Assembly: GCF_022682495.2 (NCBI RefSeq)
Contig: NC_071396.1
Span: forward strand, 20,395,735 to 20,459,734
Direction of reading: 5' to 3'
DNA: 64,000 bases
Source: Desmodus rotundus
Lineage: Eukaryota; Chordata; Mammalia; Chiroptera; Phyllostomidae
A model generated the notes under the pieces. It did not search any database, was not told the DNA's origin, and saw only the letters and a list, made by a program, of their open reading frames with translations. Below, in pieces: positions 12,331 through 23,276 of this stretch (its first letter is position 1; the number at the start of each line of letters is the position of its first letter). The translations under genes were made by a program, and so were the position numbers.

Positions 12331-13287
12331 GAAATATGTTCAAATGCAATTCAATAAAAATCCTGCTTGTAACTACGTCTATAGAAGACAGCTTGCGTGG
12401 CACCAAGTCTCAGCTTTGGCCTGCCATCTCTTATCTTGTACATGACAGTGACATTGATGGATACACTGCACGTTCATCCATTCATCCCTTGACGGACATG
12501 TGGGTCGCTTCCACCTGCTGGCTACCGGGAGTGACGCTGTGTGATCACAGGTGTACAAGTACCTCTTTGAGTCCCTACTTTCAATTCTCTTAGGTCTCCA
12601 CAGGCTTTTTCGCCCAGCGGGAGAATGAGGTAAATCTGCTTGAGTGTAGGGTTTCCCAGTTTTTCACGTTATGGCTTACACGGGATATGCTTGCTTGGCT
12701 CCCTGGGGTACCTGGAGGGCCTTGGGGCCCAGACAGAGTCGCGGAGGTGACTGGTCCCGAGTCCCGCGGCCCCTCGGAGCACACAGGGCACCCTGGGCAG
12801 GGAGTGCCCTGCCCTGGACGCTCGACCGTCCTGGTTCCGGCCCTGTGTCGCCAGTGGTCTGTGGTGTGCGGACGCTCTAGGTGTGGGCATCAGGGCCAGG
12901 AGGCCTGAACAGACTCGCCGTCTCTCTGCTCACACCCCCACCCCCTTAGCAAACCCGGCCCTTTGCAGCTGCGGAACCAGATACCTCGGACCTCGCAGCC
13001 ATGGCCCCAGCTGCCTGGAACTGCAGGGTAGACGTTCTCACAGCTGGCAGATCAAGTTCTCCGTGGGGCTAGATTAGGTTAGGACGCCCAAAATGGAAGT
13101 TAGGGGTGGCAGTCGGGTGGGAGGACCTTGTCCATTGAAGGACCCAGGCTGCCACTCCAAGGCAGCTATAAGCGACCACTGCCCGCTGAGCAGTGGGTCG
13201 AGTCTGTGGAGGGAGGGGAGCCAGACTCGAGGCCCAGGGCAGAGCCGAGGGCAGCAGGCCTCTGGTGGAGGGAAAGCACATGGCGTC

Positions 13288-13305
13288 GGGGGGGGGGGGG
13301 GGGGG
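13288..13305. repeat. G18 homopolymer
   Basis: A run of 18 G residues located about 230 bp past the predicted SLC35F3 polyadenylation site on the minus strand. Confidence 0.95.
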
Positions 13306-13534
13306 ACAGAAACGCTGCCTCAGGCCTTACTCTCTACACGGCCGGGCTGACTGCCCTGCACTTCACGCTTGTGAAAGTCACACCTGCCTTTACAGCGAGA
13401 CTTTTCTTCCCTTGAGGCAGGCGTGTGGCTTCGGGCAGGACAGTGGAGGAAGGCGGGGCCTGCCAGGAGGACGTGTTAGGACTGGTGTGGTAGGAGCGCA
13501 CCCGTGTGGCCCACAAGACAGCACCAAACGCTTC

Positions 13535-14768
13535 TTTTTAAATAGTTTATTCATCTGTTTGGCCAAACAGGTAATGGGAACTGAGAATAGTAATTGGCTA
13601 AAAAGTTCGGGTCATGAACGCCCCTTGCTCCTACGGAACGAGAGACCCCGTGGTTACAGAGTGCACCTTTGGGTTATGACCACATTTCAAAACAAGGGTT
13701 CCATTTCGTATGTAACAATGTAAACTTCAAAAATAGTAAACTCTACCCCCTCGTCCCTCTTTACAGTCCTATCACAGATAGAACTTTCTGGCAGAGCTAA
13801 GTTGTGTAAGTAAGCAGCCTGGTGCTGAAAAGTTTCATAAAAGGATGTACAGATTCCGTAAATAATGTTTCGGTCTTGGTCATGAAGTAAAAGCCACCCA
13901 GCAGTCCCCTCCTGCGGAGCCTGCCTTGTACGCGCACGGCACACCGAGAACCGCGTTCCAGGACATGGGTCATCCGCGTCGTCACTGTCGCACACACACA
14001 CAGAATGTATAGTTTTATTTGTTTTTAAAGATTTCCACATCTAAATTATAAGACGGCGCCAGTGACTTACAATGTCACCTCGCTTCACATAGGTAAAGAC
14101 GGAAATTCTGTAGAAGGCACTGTGATTCCTCTGGCGTGACCTTACACAGACATGTGAGCAGGCCAGCGGGGGTTCCGACTGCCTGCCCCTCCCCCGACGT
14201 CACCCGGCGCAGGCCTGTCCCCCGCCACCTGCCGCCGCCCACTAGTGCTAGAGATGGTTTCTGATGTCCACTCTCTTTTCCTGCATCCCCTCTTCACATC
14301 TGTCTGTCCGCCCGAACTAACTGAGTTATCTTTGGGTTCATTGAGATCCCATAAAATTAAGAGTATAGCTCTGGTATTAAAAAATATATATATGACCTAC
14401 CACAGCTGAAAAGTAATCACAGTGTGCAATGTAATTTTCGGTTGCTAGGATTCAAAACCCTCGCCCTGCCTGGTCAGAAACGCCCGCTGTCCGGGACGAC
14501 CTGGGCACGGACAACTGGAACCTGCTTTACATTCATTTAAAAAGAGTGGACTTTCTTCCTGTTTTTTTCTCTCGCTTTGAATTGATGCCTGAAGTGGAAG
14601 GTCTGATGGGAACAAGAGCAAGCAAATCGGACATGCCAATAAATACCGTGTAACTTACCAAGGTTACCAAAACTGTACAGGTATGTACACCGTACCAGCT
14701 GTGGTTCCACCGGGAACAGACCTCCCGATCGTTAGCGTCAGCGTCCCCGAGAGTCCCAGAGCCTGTGG
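13535..14768 (-). other. SLC35F3: SLC35F3 3'UTR (predicted)
   Basis: About 1.2 kb lie between the SLC35F3 stop codon (14769-14771) and the best downstream polyadenylation signal on the minus strand. The sequence is largely free of recognised repeats. A second possible signal (AATAAA at 14014-14019, minus) would give a UTR of about 0.75 kb, so alternative polyadenylation is possible. The 3' end is inferred, not observed. Confidence 0.6.
13546..13551 (-). terminator. SLC35F3: Predicted SLC35F3 polyadenylation signal AATAAA
   Basis: The minus strand reads AATAAA here. It is followed within 40 bases by a GT-rich stretch (TTTGGTGCTGTCTTGTGGGC region, 13500-13530), as expected for a cleavage element. 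A rival hexamer at 14014-14019 has a weaker downstream context. Confidence 0.6.
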
Positions 14769-15004
14769 TCAGCGGGCAAAGGAGGGGCGGCCTCTCCTCT
14801 TGCTGGGGGGCCCCAAGCCCTGGTCGGCGGCGCCGCCCTCTGCGGTCTCCTCCTTCTTCCTCACCTTCAGGCGGGTGAGCAGCTTGACCAGCCAGACGTC
14901 CCATTCCTCGGGCAGGAGCAGCAGGAGGAAGCCCAGGCCGATGATGACGATGGCGATGACGCGGACCCCGTTGAAGATGATGGTACTGGTGTAGTGGTCC
15001 ACCA
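14769..15004 (-). CDS. SLC35F3: SLC35F3 last coding exon (residues 344-421)
   Basis: SLC35F3 is a multi-pass protein of the drug/metabolite transporter superfamily. It has been proposed to carry thiamine. This exon completes the valine codon split with the previous exon and adds 77 residues and a TGA stop. It contains the final membrane span (NGVRVIAIVIIGLGF followed by five leucines) and then PEEWDVW. A basic cytosolic tail follows (KLLTRLKVRKKEE) and the chain ends RRGRPSFAR. The acceptor reads CTCTGTCCCCGCAG just before 15004. The longer open frame reaching 15428 runs through intron and is not coding upstream of 15004. Ending and spacing match the human protein closely. Confidence 0.95.
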
Positions 15005-17544
15005 CTGCGGGGACAGAGAGCGCGTCACTCAGCGGGCGGCTCCAGGCAGGCAGGGCCCGCCTCCGGCCCCTGCGCCGTCCCCCACTCCGGCAGGAGGCCT
15101 GGTGCTTGCGCTCCAGTGCCCGACCGACCTGACAGGAGACGGGTTTGTTGTGCACACACCTGGGGCTGGGGACAAAAGCAGGTTCATAGTTGTCTGTGTG
15201 GAAAATAATAGGTAACAAATAACAGTACAGGACTAAACTGCTTCCCACACTCACAACTGGAGACCTGTTCCGGCCCCACCCTGGGAGTGCCAGAGCTCCA
15301 CTGGGCCACCGCTGGGCGGCCGATGATGAAAACGTGGTAGTTTCTTTATATTTTTGGTACTTTTCACATTCTCTACAATGGCATATTTTCTTCGTATAAT
15401 TAAAGGGCACTATTTCACCATAATGCACATCTGTGTTTTGAAGACCAAACTTGAACTGGGTTTGTGAAGATAATAAATATAAATGTTTGGTCCACCCCAG
15501 GATGTCGCTGGCACGAGGCTCTAGTCACCGACTATTAAGGTTTGTGAAAGGCCTGCGCAGCTCAGGGCTCGTTCCTGACGCATCAGGTGGGGAACCAAGG
15601 GAGAGACAGGCTTCACGTCACCTCGCTTAATAAAGACCCAGCCCACCACTCTCTGCAGAGCCCAGAGATCAAAAGCATGGGGATGTCACGCACGGGCTTC
15701 CCCCTCCCCTCTACTCCCCCCCCGCCCCCCGTCCTGCCTTCCTAAACCAGACAGACCAAGTCTGGAGCAGCCTGTAACATCAGGTTGCTTTTCCCTTACA
15801 TCGTCTTGTGAGCGAGGGTTGCTTTCTTCAGAGTGCGCAGGTTCTGGGAAACAACTGGCCAGAGAGCGGCGCACCAGGTCTCCAGGCGGGGGCGGCTCTG
15901 CGGCTGCCAGCTCGAGGCCTGGTCGTCACCCTACCCCTGTCCCTCTACTTCCTGCCCCCGACCCTCACCTTGTCCAGAGGGCGGGCCAGAAGAGACTAAG
16001 AGGAGTAAAAGTTACACGTGAGGAAAAACACCTTTGTGACATAAAAATGTGTCTTTCATCCCACTGTAATTAAGAAATACTTTGATTTTTGACATGGGGA
16101 GAGCGTTCTGTAACTCAGCAGGTGGGGGTGGCCTGCCGGCCGGACGCCTGAGCTACACAGTGACAGAGGTCTGGGGGTGGCCGAGCCCAGTGCTGGCCCC
16201 GCTCCGACAGGCCAGACAGAGGCGGACGCCTTTGCTCCTGTCCCCACCACCTCGGTAAGCCTCGTCAGGTGCAGGTAAGGGAGGGGAAGGGATTCTGATT
16301 TCTCACCAGACAATGGGCTGTGGGGTGCGGTCGCAGGGGGCTTCGGTCTGAGAGCTGCCTGCAGCCTGCCTCCTCGTACTGAGAACGCTGTGGGACCGCA
16401 TAGACGGGGCCGCATAGACGGGAGAGCACGCAGGGAGGGAGGGGCGGCAGGTTCTTCTTGAGAAGTCCGAGGTGCCTGCACACGGCCTGGCCAGGCCACT
16501 TTGAGCCAGCTCCCCCAGGGGTCGAGGGCTTTCTGCCTGTGGAAGTGCTGCCTCCTACATTATTTCATTTGCTTCTCATAGCAGCCAGCTGATCAGGGTC
16601 GCTCAGAGCGGTGATGAGTTGGGACCCCTGTGCTCCAGAGGTGGTGCCTGTCCTGACACCCAGCCCGGCTGCCCAGGCGCTGCTGGAGGGCCGGCAGCAC
16701 CGGGCGAGGTGCACACAGATGTGCCATGCAGAAGGGGAGACACCGAATCTCAGGAAGGGTTTCAAAACCAGGAGCTGCTCTGCCTGTGCCTGCAGCAGTG
16801 TTAGCAGTGTGTGCCACCGGTGGGTGTCTGCCACTGCCTGGGAGACTGACCTCTAATGGTCTGGGGAGAAGCAAGTCGCAAACCCCTCCGTGGCCGAGCA
16901 CACGCTACGCAGGGCGGTCGGGGTGAGGCCGGGGGACTCGGGGAAGAGAATCCTAAGTTCAGGCCGGCATGAGCCAGGAGGCGGGAGGAGGTGAGTGCCC
17001 GGTGATGTCTGGTGTCTGGAAGAGCTGCCAGCTGGTGCATGACGAGGGCCCGCGGGAAGCAAAGGCCCTGACCCGCTGCAGAGGGGTCTCCCTCTCTCTT
17101 CTGGGAGGTGGGGGTGAGGAATCCCATTCTTCAGTTTACACACACGTTTCTGCATCACGTCTGCTGCACCCCCAGCGAGCTTTCTCCCCCGGGGCAGTCA
17201 CTGGCAAACATTAACGTTTTTCCTGCCACACATTTTTCTATACTTCCTATCAATATGAATGATACTCATCCCTGCTCCCACACCGTTTAGCATCGCGATG
17301 GCTTTACCGTTTCTGTGTCTCGTGGGGTAAGCGAAAGCCAATGCACGGCGGAGAAAGCGCTGCGTACGTAACAAACATCACCACGTCGCCGAAGGGCTTT
17401 CTGTCTGCACACAAGGGTAGGCCTGCAGCACACACCAGGCACAGCAGGACTCCATGTGAGCGGGTGTGCACACATGTGCGTGTGTGTGCTGTGAGTGTGT
17501 GCGCCTGCCTATTACAAGCAGATACGGACACCTGACAGACTCAC
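15005..17544 (-). other. SLC35F3: SLC35F3 intron (last)
   Basis: This intron holds 2.5 kb of GC-rich sequence without any repeat that I can name. Open frames on both strands here are compositional. Confidence 0.8.
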
Positions 17545-17634
17545 CTGCGTTCACAGGTACACTGAGGACGATTCCGAGAGACATGAGAGTCGGGTACGTG
17601 ACAGCAATCCCAAAATTCAGTACGACATTGAACG
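17545..17634 (-). CDS. SLC35F3: SLC35F3 coding exon (residues 314-344)
   Basis: A 90 bp exon encodes FNVVLNFGIAVTYPTLMSLG followed by IVLSVPVNA. It begins with the last two bases of a threonine codon and ends with the first base of a valine codon. The acceptor is CTCTACCTCAG before 17634 and the donor is GTGAGT after 17545. The sequence is the TYPTLMSLG-containing span typical of the C-terminal EamA-like half of SLC35F proteins, where a conserved polar and proline-containing segment lines the transport path. The intron to the next exon (15005-17544) is 2.5 kb. Confidence 0.95.
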
Positions 17635-18393
17635 CTGAGGTAGAGAGTAAGACATGGGAGTTACTCACGCGGCCCTGGCCTCAGCTCGTCCGTGGCCTGT
17701 GTGACCCCAGCTTCTCCGTCCCCTGCCCTTTGCCTTGACCCGGTGAACTTGGGTTCCTGCAAGGGCTCCGGGACTTGGGGACCAAGGACAGACACCCTGA
17801 TTACTCAGCTCTCCTCCCTCCCCAGGCTTGGAAGAAGGGGAGAGGAGTCTGCAGAAGGTAACAGGTGAGGAGGTGCCAGCCGGACCCTGGGCTGGCCGGG
17901 TGAGCAGGAGCTACAGGAGCTGTGCTTTTAGACGGAAATGAAGAGGCATCTCCCGGTGGCACGTCTGCCTGGCACCAGCTGTTTATCGGTCATAATGAGG
18001 ATGACTGACAATGAGGATGGCTGATATTATCCACGGAACGCAGACAGTGTTAACAGTTCTGGAGCTGATGTTCTAACATAACTCTCTAGAGCTCGGCAGA
18101 TATGACCGACCGGCTGCTCCCCAGCCCCTGGGGAGTGTGCTGGCATCACCGGGTGCCGTGAGGCCCGCCGGGCAATTTGTGCACCACCCAGAACCATGGT
18201 GACCACAGGCACCACGGCAGCCACTGTGGTTCTGGAATCAGGATCCAGGATCATCCTCACCAGGGCTTCCCTTGTGAAACAACGACCTTGAAAAGCACAG
18301 GGGGGTAAGGGTAGCAGGCCTCCGGTTTCCTCCCCCAGGGCCAGGGGGCCACAGGGGACCACAGGGGAGTCCAGGAGGCTGAGTGCCACTTAC
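17635..18393 (-). other. SLC35F3: SLC35F3 intron, 0.76 kb
   Basis: A short intron between the two C-terminal exons. Nothing beyond the splice signals was recognised. Confidence 0.85.
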
Positions 18394-18586
18394 TCAACAA
18401 GAGGACGGCGAATCCGCAGAGGTTTCCCCAGGGGATGGCAGTGAAAGGGGTCCAGTACTCCACCTTGGTGAAGTAGAGGATGACAGGGATACAGGTGATG
18501 AAGAGGAGGTTAAACACACCCAGGACGGACAGGAATAAGGCGGCCTCCCCGAACTTGGCACTGCCCAGGAGGAGCTTGAACAGGAC
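18394..18586 (-). CDS. SLC35F3: SLC35F3 coding exon (residues 250-314)
   Basis: This 193 bp exon encodes 64 residues plus the first base of a threonine codon. It starts VLFKLLLGSAKFGEAALFLS and continues through two hydrophobic spans: one around VLGVFNLLFITCIPVILYF and one at PWGNLCGFAVLLL, separated by a loop TKVEYWTPFTAI. The acceptor is CTTCCTCCGCAG and the donor GTAAGT. Reading on past the donor gives a false extension (SKWHSA...). The reading frame joins without a break to both neighbours. Confidence 0.95.
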
Positions 18587-20367
18587 CTGCGGAGGAAGCA
18601 GAAGCAGAGGGCTGAAGGCGGCCGTGGCCACCACCTGGCCACAGGTGCAGCCAGTGCCTGGGCTGGGCCGCGGGGCACACAGCCCCTGACAGGTAAACCC
18701 TGCCTGCCAGGCCTTCGGAAATGCGCGGGGGTCTGACCTCTGCTCGCTGGGCCCGTACTACTCTCCAGCCCCCTCAGGAATCAGGGGTTCCCACCTGTCA
18801 GCATCATATTCACAACACTGTACCCCAGCTTCAGAGCGTCTGAAGAGGAGGCAGCCACACACACGAGAGTATCGGCCACGATGGCACAGCCCTCTCCAGA
18901 CCCTACACTTGATCTCTGACTTCCTACCGCACAGTCCGAACGCCGCTGCCCCCGGAGAAAGGGCCCCGCTGTGGAGGCATTTTCTGTGAATGGAGGGTGG
19001 ACAGACAGCGGGTCACTCATGGCTCGTGGCTCCGCCCGCCCCTCCCAGACACGGCATGGGTCTCAGTGTCAGGCACCCGTCCATTTGCCGTAGGTGAAAG
19101 AGCAGAAGGAGAGGGCCAGGTATGACTGCAGTGGCCGGAAGCCGAGCCTAGTCCAGCCCTGTGTTTAGTGAGCTGGTGGTCGAGTTTGAGTCTCTGCAGG
19201 TGTGTCCCTCCTTCTCTCCCCGCTTCTTCCCTTCTCAGCCTTTACGTGTCTCCCGGGTATCTGCGGGTCTCCGTGCAGGAAGCACAGGCAGGGAGGAACC
19301 GCGTTCAGCCCTCCACCTCCGGGCCCTGCTGGACAAGGACCGCGGAGGAGATGGAAGCGTCAATCACAGAATCCGCTCTCACCACAAACTGCGGTCCATA
19401 CGCTCCCGCTTCCCATTAGCATGCGCCAAGTCCGGGAGGCCGAGTGAGGCCCTTTAACACAATCGGACGGTGGCTTTGAGGTCTCCGAATGGTGCTAGGC
19501 TTGTACACGTGCTTCAGAGAGGGGAGCCACATGTGCGCCTCTGTCTGTTGGCAGGGAGGGCAGGGAGCTCATGAAGCTAAAACCATGGACTGTGTTTTCC
19601 CACAGAGCTGGAAAAATTGCCTTTTCCCGTAACTTTCTAAAATACTTAATTTTCTCTGGATCCATAAAGGGCCAACCAGTCTCAGAGCTAAGACTTCACT
19701 TTTCATTGGATCCTCCAGACCAGGCTCCCAACCTGGACAGCGGACAACATTTACGTTCTCCTGGACAGGAGGGAGCTAGGGGGACAGGGGAGAAATGGTA
19801 GGGGGGCGGGGTTGGGGGGCATAGACAGGGTGTGAGCGGAGAAAGTCACATTCTCTAGACCTGCAGTTAGGACACGCTTTCCTGAGGCTTCCAACACTCT
19901 GTGAAAACGTCTTATAATCCCCAGGGTATTGTACTGCACCAAACGCTGCTTGAAACGCACATGCTGAGGACTGGTGGCCGCCAAAGGCGTGTGGTAAATA
20001 ATTTAATGACAAAGCTGCACCAGATACTGAAACCTTCACGTCCGATCTGGTGGGGAATTATCTTCCTGAACATTGAGCTGCCATTTGGAGCCCCTGACCC
20101 TTCTCCAGTCCTCGCCGAACCACGGCCTCACTAATCTCACTTGGAAGACCCACGGCCAACACCCGTTTCATCCCAAAGGCTGAAAGGTTTGGCCCCGGAT
20201 GGGCAGGTCTGGGGAGCTGCAGCCGTGGGCAGCGGTGAGCGCGGCAGAGGCGGAGTCGCAGCATGCCCGTGCACGGTGAGCAGGGCCGAGGGTGCCCTAG
20301 GGGCTGGGCCGGCCACCGACACCCGCAATCTTGCTGCAGAAGCTCCCGGAGCCGCACTGTGCCTTAC
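18587..20367 (-). other. SLC35F3: SLC35F3 intron, 1.8 kb
   Basis: Intron without recognised repeats. Nothing further can be supported. Confidence 0.85.
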
Positions 20368-20493
20368 CTTGTAGAGGGCGGATGTGGATGCGGAGCCCAC
20401 CACCAGTGCTATGCCAATGACAGAGTGGCTGTGGAAGCCATCCGCGTAGGTCATCATCACGATGCCAGCGATGGCGAGGATGGCGGCCACAAT
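20368..20493 (-). CDS. SLC35F3: SLC35F3 coding exon (residues 208-249)
   Basis: This 126 bp exon is flanked by phase 0 introns and encodes 42 residues: IVAAILAIAGIVMMTYADGF followed by HSHSVIGIALVVGSASTSAL and YK. It forms one complete membrane span, a short loop with HSHS, and most of the next span. The acceptor is TTCCTCCCATCCAG and the donor GTAAGG. The serine- and threonine-rich end of the second span is where the first EamA-like repeat passes to the second. It differs from the human sequence I recall only at a few conservative positions. Confidence 0.95.
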
Positions 20494-21459
20494 CTGGATG
20501 GGAGGAAGCAGATGTTGGTCAGGGCGGTGGTGGGGAGATCGGACGGGCCACCTGAGTGCCCATGAAGTTGAACTGTCATGAGACTTCAGTGACTGAGGGG
20601 GCAGGGGGTCTGCTTTTCTGTCCTTCCTTGGGGAACAGCAAGCAAAGGCTGCCCCACCCCCCACCCCGTCTACATGTTCGTTCCTGCTAAGACGGGGACA
20701 AAGCCTGGCACGGCCGAAGACCCCGAAAGAGTTGGCAGCAAGGAGGGCACTGTGATTAGCATCACATGGTGGCCGGTCGCCCTGATTCTGGGAAACTTGA
20801 GGAGGAGGTGGCCATCATCCCGGCGACGGTCACTCGGCCATGATGGGGCCTGGTGGATGGCACCTGGACGGCACCCGGCATTGCCCCTGAGACCATGCCT
20901 TCCTGTATTCCCCATCTGGACAGCCGGGCCCAGTGCAGACTGCACATCTGGGCCCCGGTTCCCTCGTCAGCAATAGGGTCTTCTGTCGGGCACGTGTCAC
21001 CTGCCTGTCCAGGCCATATAGACTGTGTCCCAACCCTAGAGGTGCCATTTCTTTTCTTAGCTGCGGCCGGTGCCTCCCCCACAACTCCCCTCAGCCCTGG
21101 TCCTTTGGTGCAGACCTCTCGGTTGAATGGGGGCACTGCCGAGGGCAGAGCCAAGTAGGCAGCGGGCACAACAGGTAAAGCCTCTGGCACTTCCCAAAGG
21201 AAAGATGACGTAGCCTGAAACGTCACCCAAGTTCTAATCTGAGGGGTCACGGGGCTCCCTCAGTGTCACTGGGGGGTGGGGACTGAGGGCAGAGCAGACA
21301 TGTGCACACACGTTTCCACTCCTGGATTCACGGGCATCGCTTCCCCTACGGATCATTCAAACTCGGCCTCAGCTGTCGGTAACGACGACAAATCGCTGAC
21401 ATTTGCCGCGTGGTCCTGCGTCGTGTTTTCTGTGCATTTTCTCCTTTACTTTCAAAATA

Positions 21460-21610
21460 GGTAGATATTTTCATTTTATTTTACAGACATGAACACAGGT
21501 TCAGAGAGGCTAAGGACTGTGCCCAAAGTCACGGAGCAGGTGTGTAGCGTGTAGCAGAGCAGGGGGACGAAAGGTCAGGTCTGCCTGATGGCGAAGTCAG
21601 TGTTTGTATA
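21460..21610 (-). repeat. MIR SINE, reverse
   Basis: The plus strand reads TATTTTCATTTTATTTTACAGACATGAACACAGG in pieces, then 'TCAGAGAGGCTAAGGACTGT' and 'GCCCAAAGTCACGGAGCAGG'. That is the reverse complement of the MIR core. Confidence 0.65.
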
Positions 21611-23276
21611 TCTAAACAGGAAAGTAGGAATCACACGGGAAGCCATTGCCGACTGTACTCTGAGGTTGGAACTGAAGTTTCCTTCTTGGTTTAAACGTCA
21701 AATTCTGAGGTTAGTGAAGGTAATATAGGCGAGTCTCAGACAGCGCCTGGGCTCGTGCCAGCGTGCCCCTGCTGCTGTATCCTCACGTAATGACATGACC
21801 GCCCAAAACACTGAGGCTCCCGAGGGAGGCGTTACCCCCCACTAGGACGCTCCCTAGTCCGTCTGCTGTTCTTTCTGGCTTAGCAGTTTCTGCTCCACAC
21901 ATGGCATGTCATTCCATGGTCAAATGCCATGTGCACTGGGCGCATTAAGAGAAAGAAACAGCGAGTCAATAGCGATTTCCCCCCAAGAGAACAAGAAAAG
22001 GCAAGTGAAGAAGCAGGCGGTGGAGGGGCGGCAGGGGGCAGTTCTGCTGCAGACCAGGTCGTGCAAAGGTGCAGCTCAGGGCCATTCAACCTGGCTCCCC
22101 ATCAGGGGTCGACAGAGACCAAAGGAACTGGAAAAAGGAGGGAGAGAGAGGGAAGAAAGGCGCTAAATGTCAGATGACTCGGCGCATCTCTGAAGGAACC
22201 TGAGTCTTTCCAACTTAGGGCTGAAATTTGGGGAACTTTTTCTTGGAGTCTTACGAGGCAGAATCCCAACCTCTCTCTCTCTTTTCTCTGTTGATTAAAT
22301 AACAAACAGCTGAAAGCTTCGCCCGAGCCAAGCTGTGCTGAAGAGCTGAGGGAAGGGGCAGAAATACAGAAGGCGGTGGCCACCGACCTTCTCGCCCACA
22401 CGTGGGGAGCCCCATCCCTGTGCGTTCATTCTGCCAGGTGGCACTGGGAGACCAGGATGCCCTCGTCTGTGCCTCGGGGAAGGGGGTCCAGCACAGTCAC
22501 AGGATCGAACACTGGGGCTGTGGGGCACCCACCCTCTGGAAATCAGCCTGACACCCCTTCGACGATTCTAGTCTATACTTAGAAAGCACGTGCACATTGT
22601 ACGTTTTGCACTGTAACATGTCGGGGTTCCTGCCCTAAAGTGGCCTCTCCTGGAAGGAGTCATGCTGGACCTGTGGTCCCACACGGCCCTCACCTTCTAC
22701 AGCGGGGTGCCCCGAGTCTGAGGATGAAATAAAGGTAACTGAAATCCCCTAATTCCCCTGCTTCTCCCTTCTCACATGTTCCTGTGCCTCCCGCCCCCTC
22801 GCATCCCACTGAACTGTCCTCCGACAAGGACTGGGGGATCCGGATGGATGGGACCAAGAGGGGTGAGAGGCGCCATCTGGGCTTCAGCTGGGGAAACGTT
22901 AGCTGGAGAAGAGGAAGAAGCACAGGCGCAGGAGACCCCAAGCCAGCAGGTGGCCTCACCTGGTGTGGGGCTCCGCCTCATTCCCTGCCCAGCCCTGGGC
23001 TGGGACCCAGCGCCCCAGTAACTCACCCACACACTCACCCCCCTGCCACGCTTCTCTATCAGAGACAGGCTGCGGGAGGGGGGAAGCCAGGTCTGAGCCT
23101 GAGCAGCGAGGAGGGAGTGAGGAGGGCGGGGCAGCTCCCGACTGGCACCGCCCCCTGCTCTTGCTGAATGCGTGCCGGTCTACAGATATTTCAGATCTGG
23201 ACAGCTTTGGAAAATGAAGAAGGGGAAGAGCAGGCTAATGTTTAAATATACTTCTTCTAGCACTTTCCCTTCCAAC

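Larger units (their letters stand above)
1641..13534. other. Intergenic region between COA6 and the SLC35F3 3' end
   Basis: No exon is recognised in these 12 kb. The content is mainly repeat relics, listed separately: L1 pieces, MIR, L2, a mariner deletion derivative, a Ves SINE and an AT-rich block, plus a small CpG-rich patch near 10.8-11.0 kb. The stretches 2570-3980, 6000-8050, 8480-9650 and 12400-13500 look like unique or anciently degraded sequence in which I see nothing I can name. Confidence 0.65.

Noticed and set aside
15005..15428. Upstream part of a 219-codon minus-strand frame ending in the SLC35F3 C-terminus
   Set aside because: A proper acceptor lies at 15005-15006 and the sequence beyond it has no resemblance to SLC35F3. 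It is intron.
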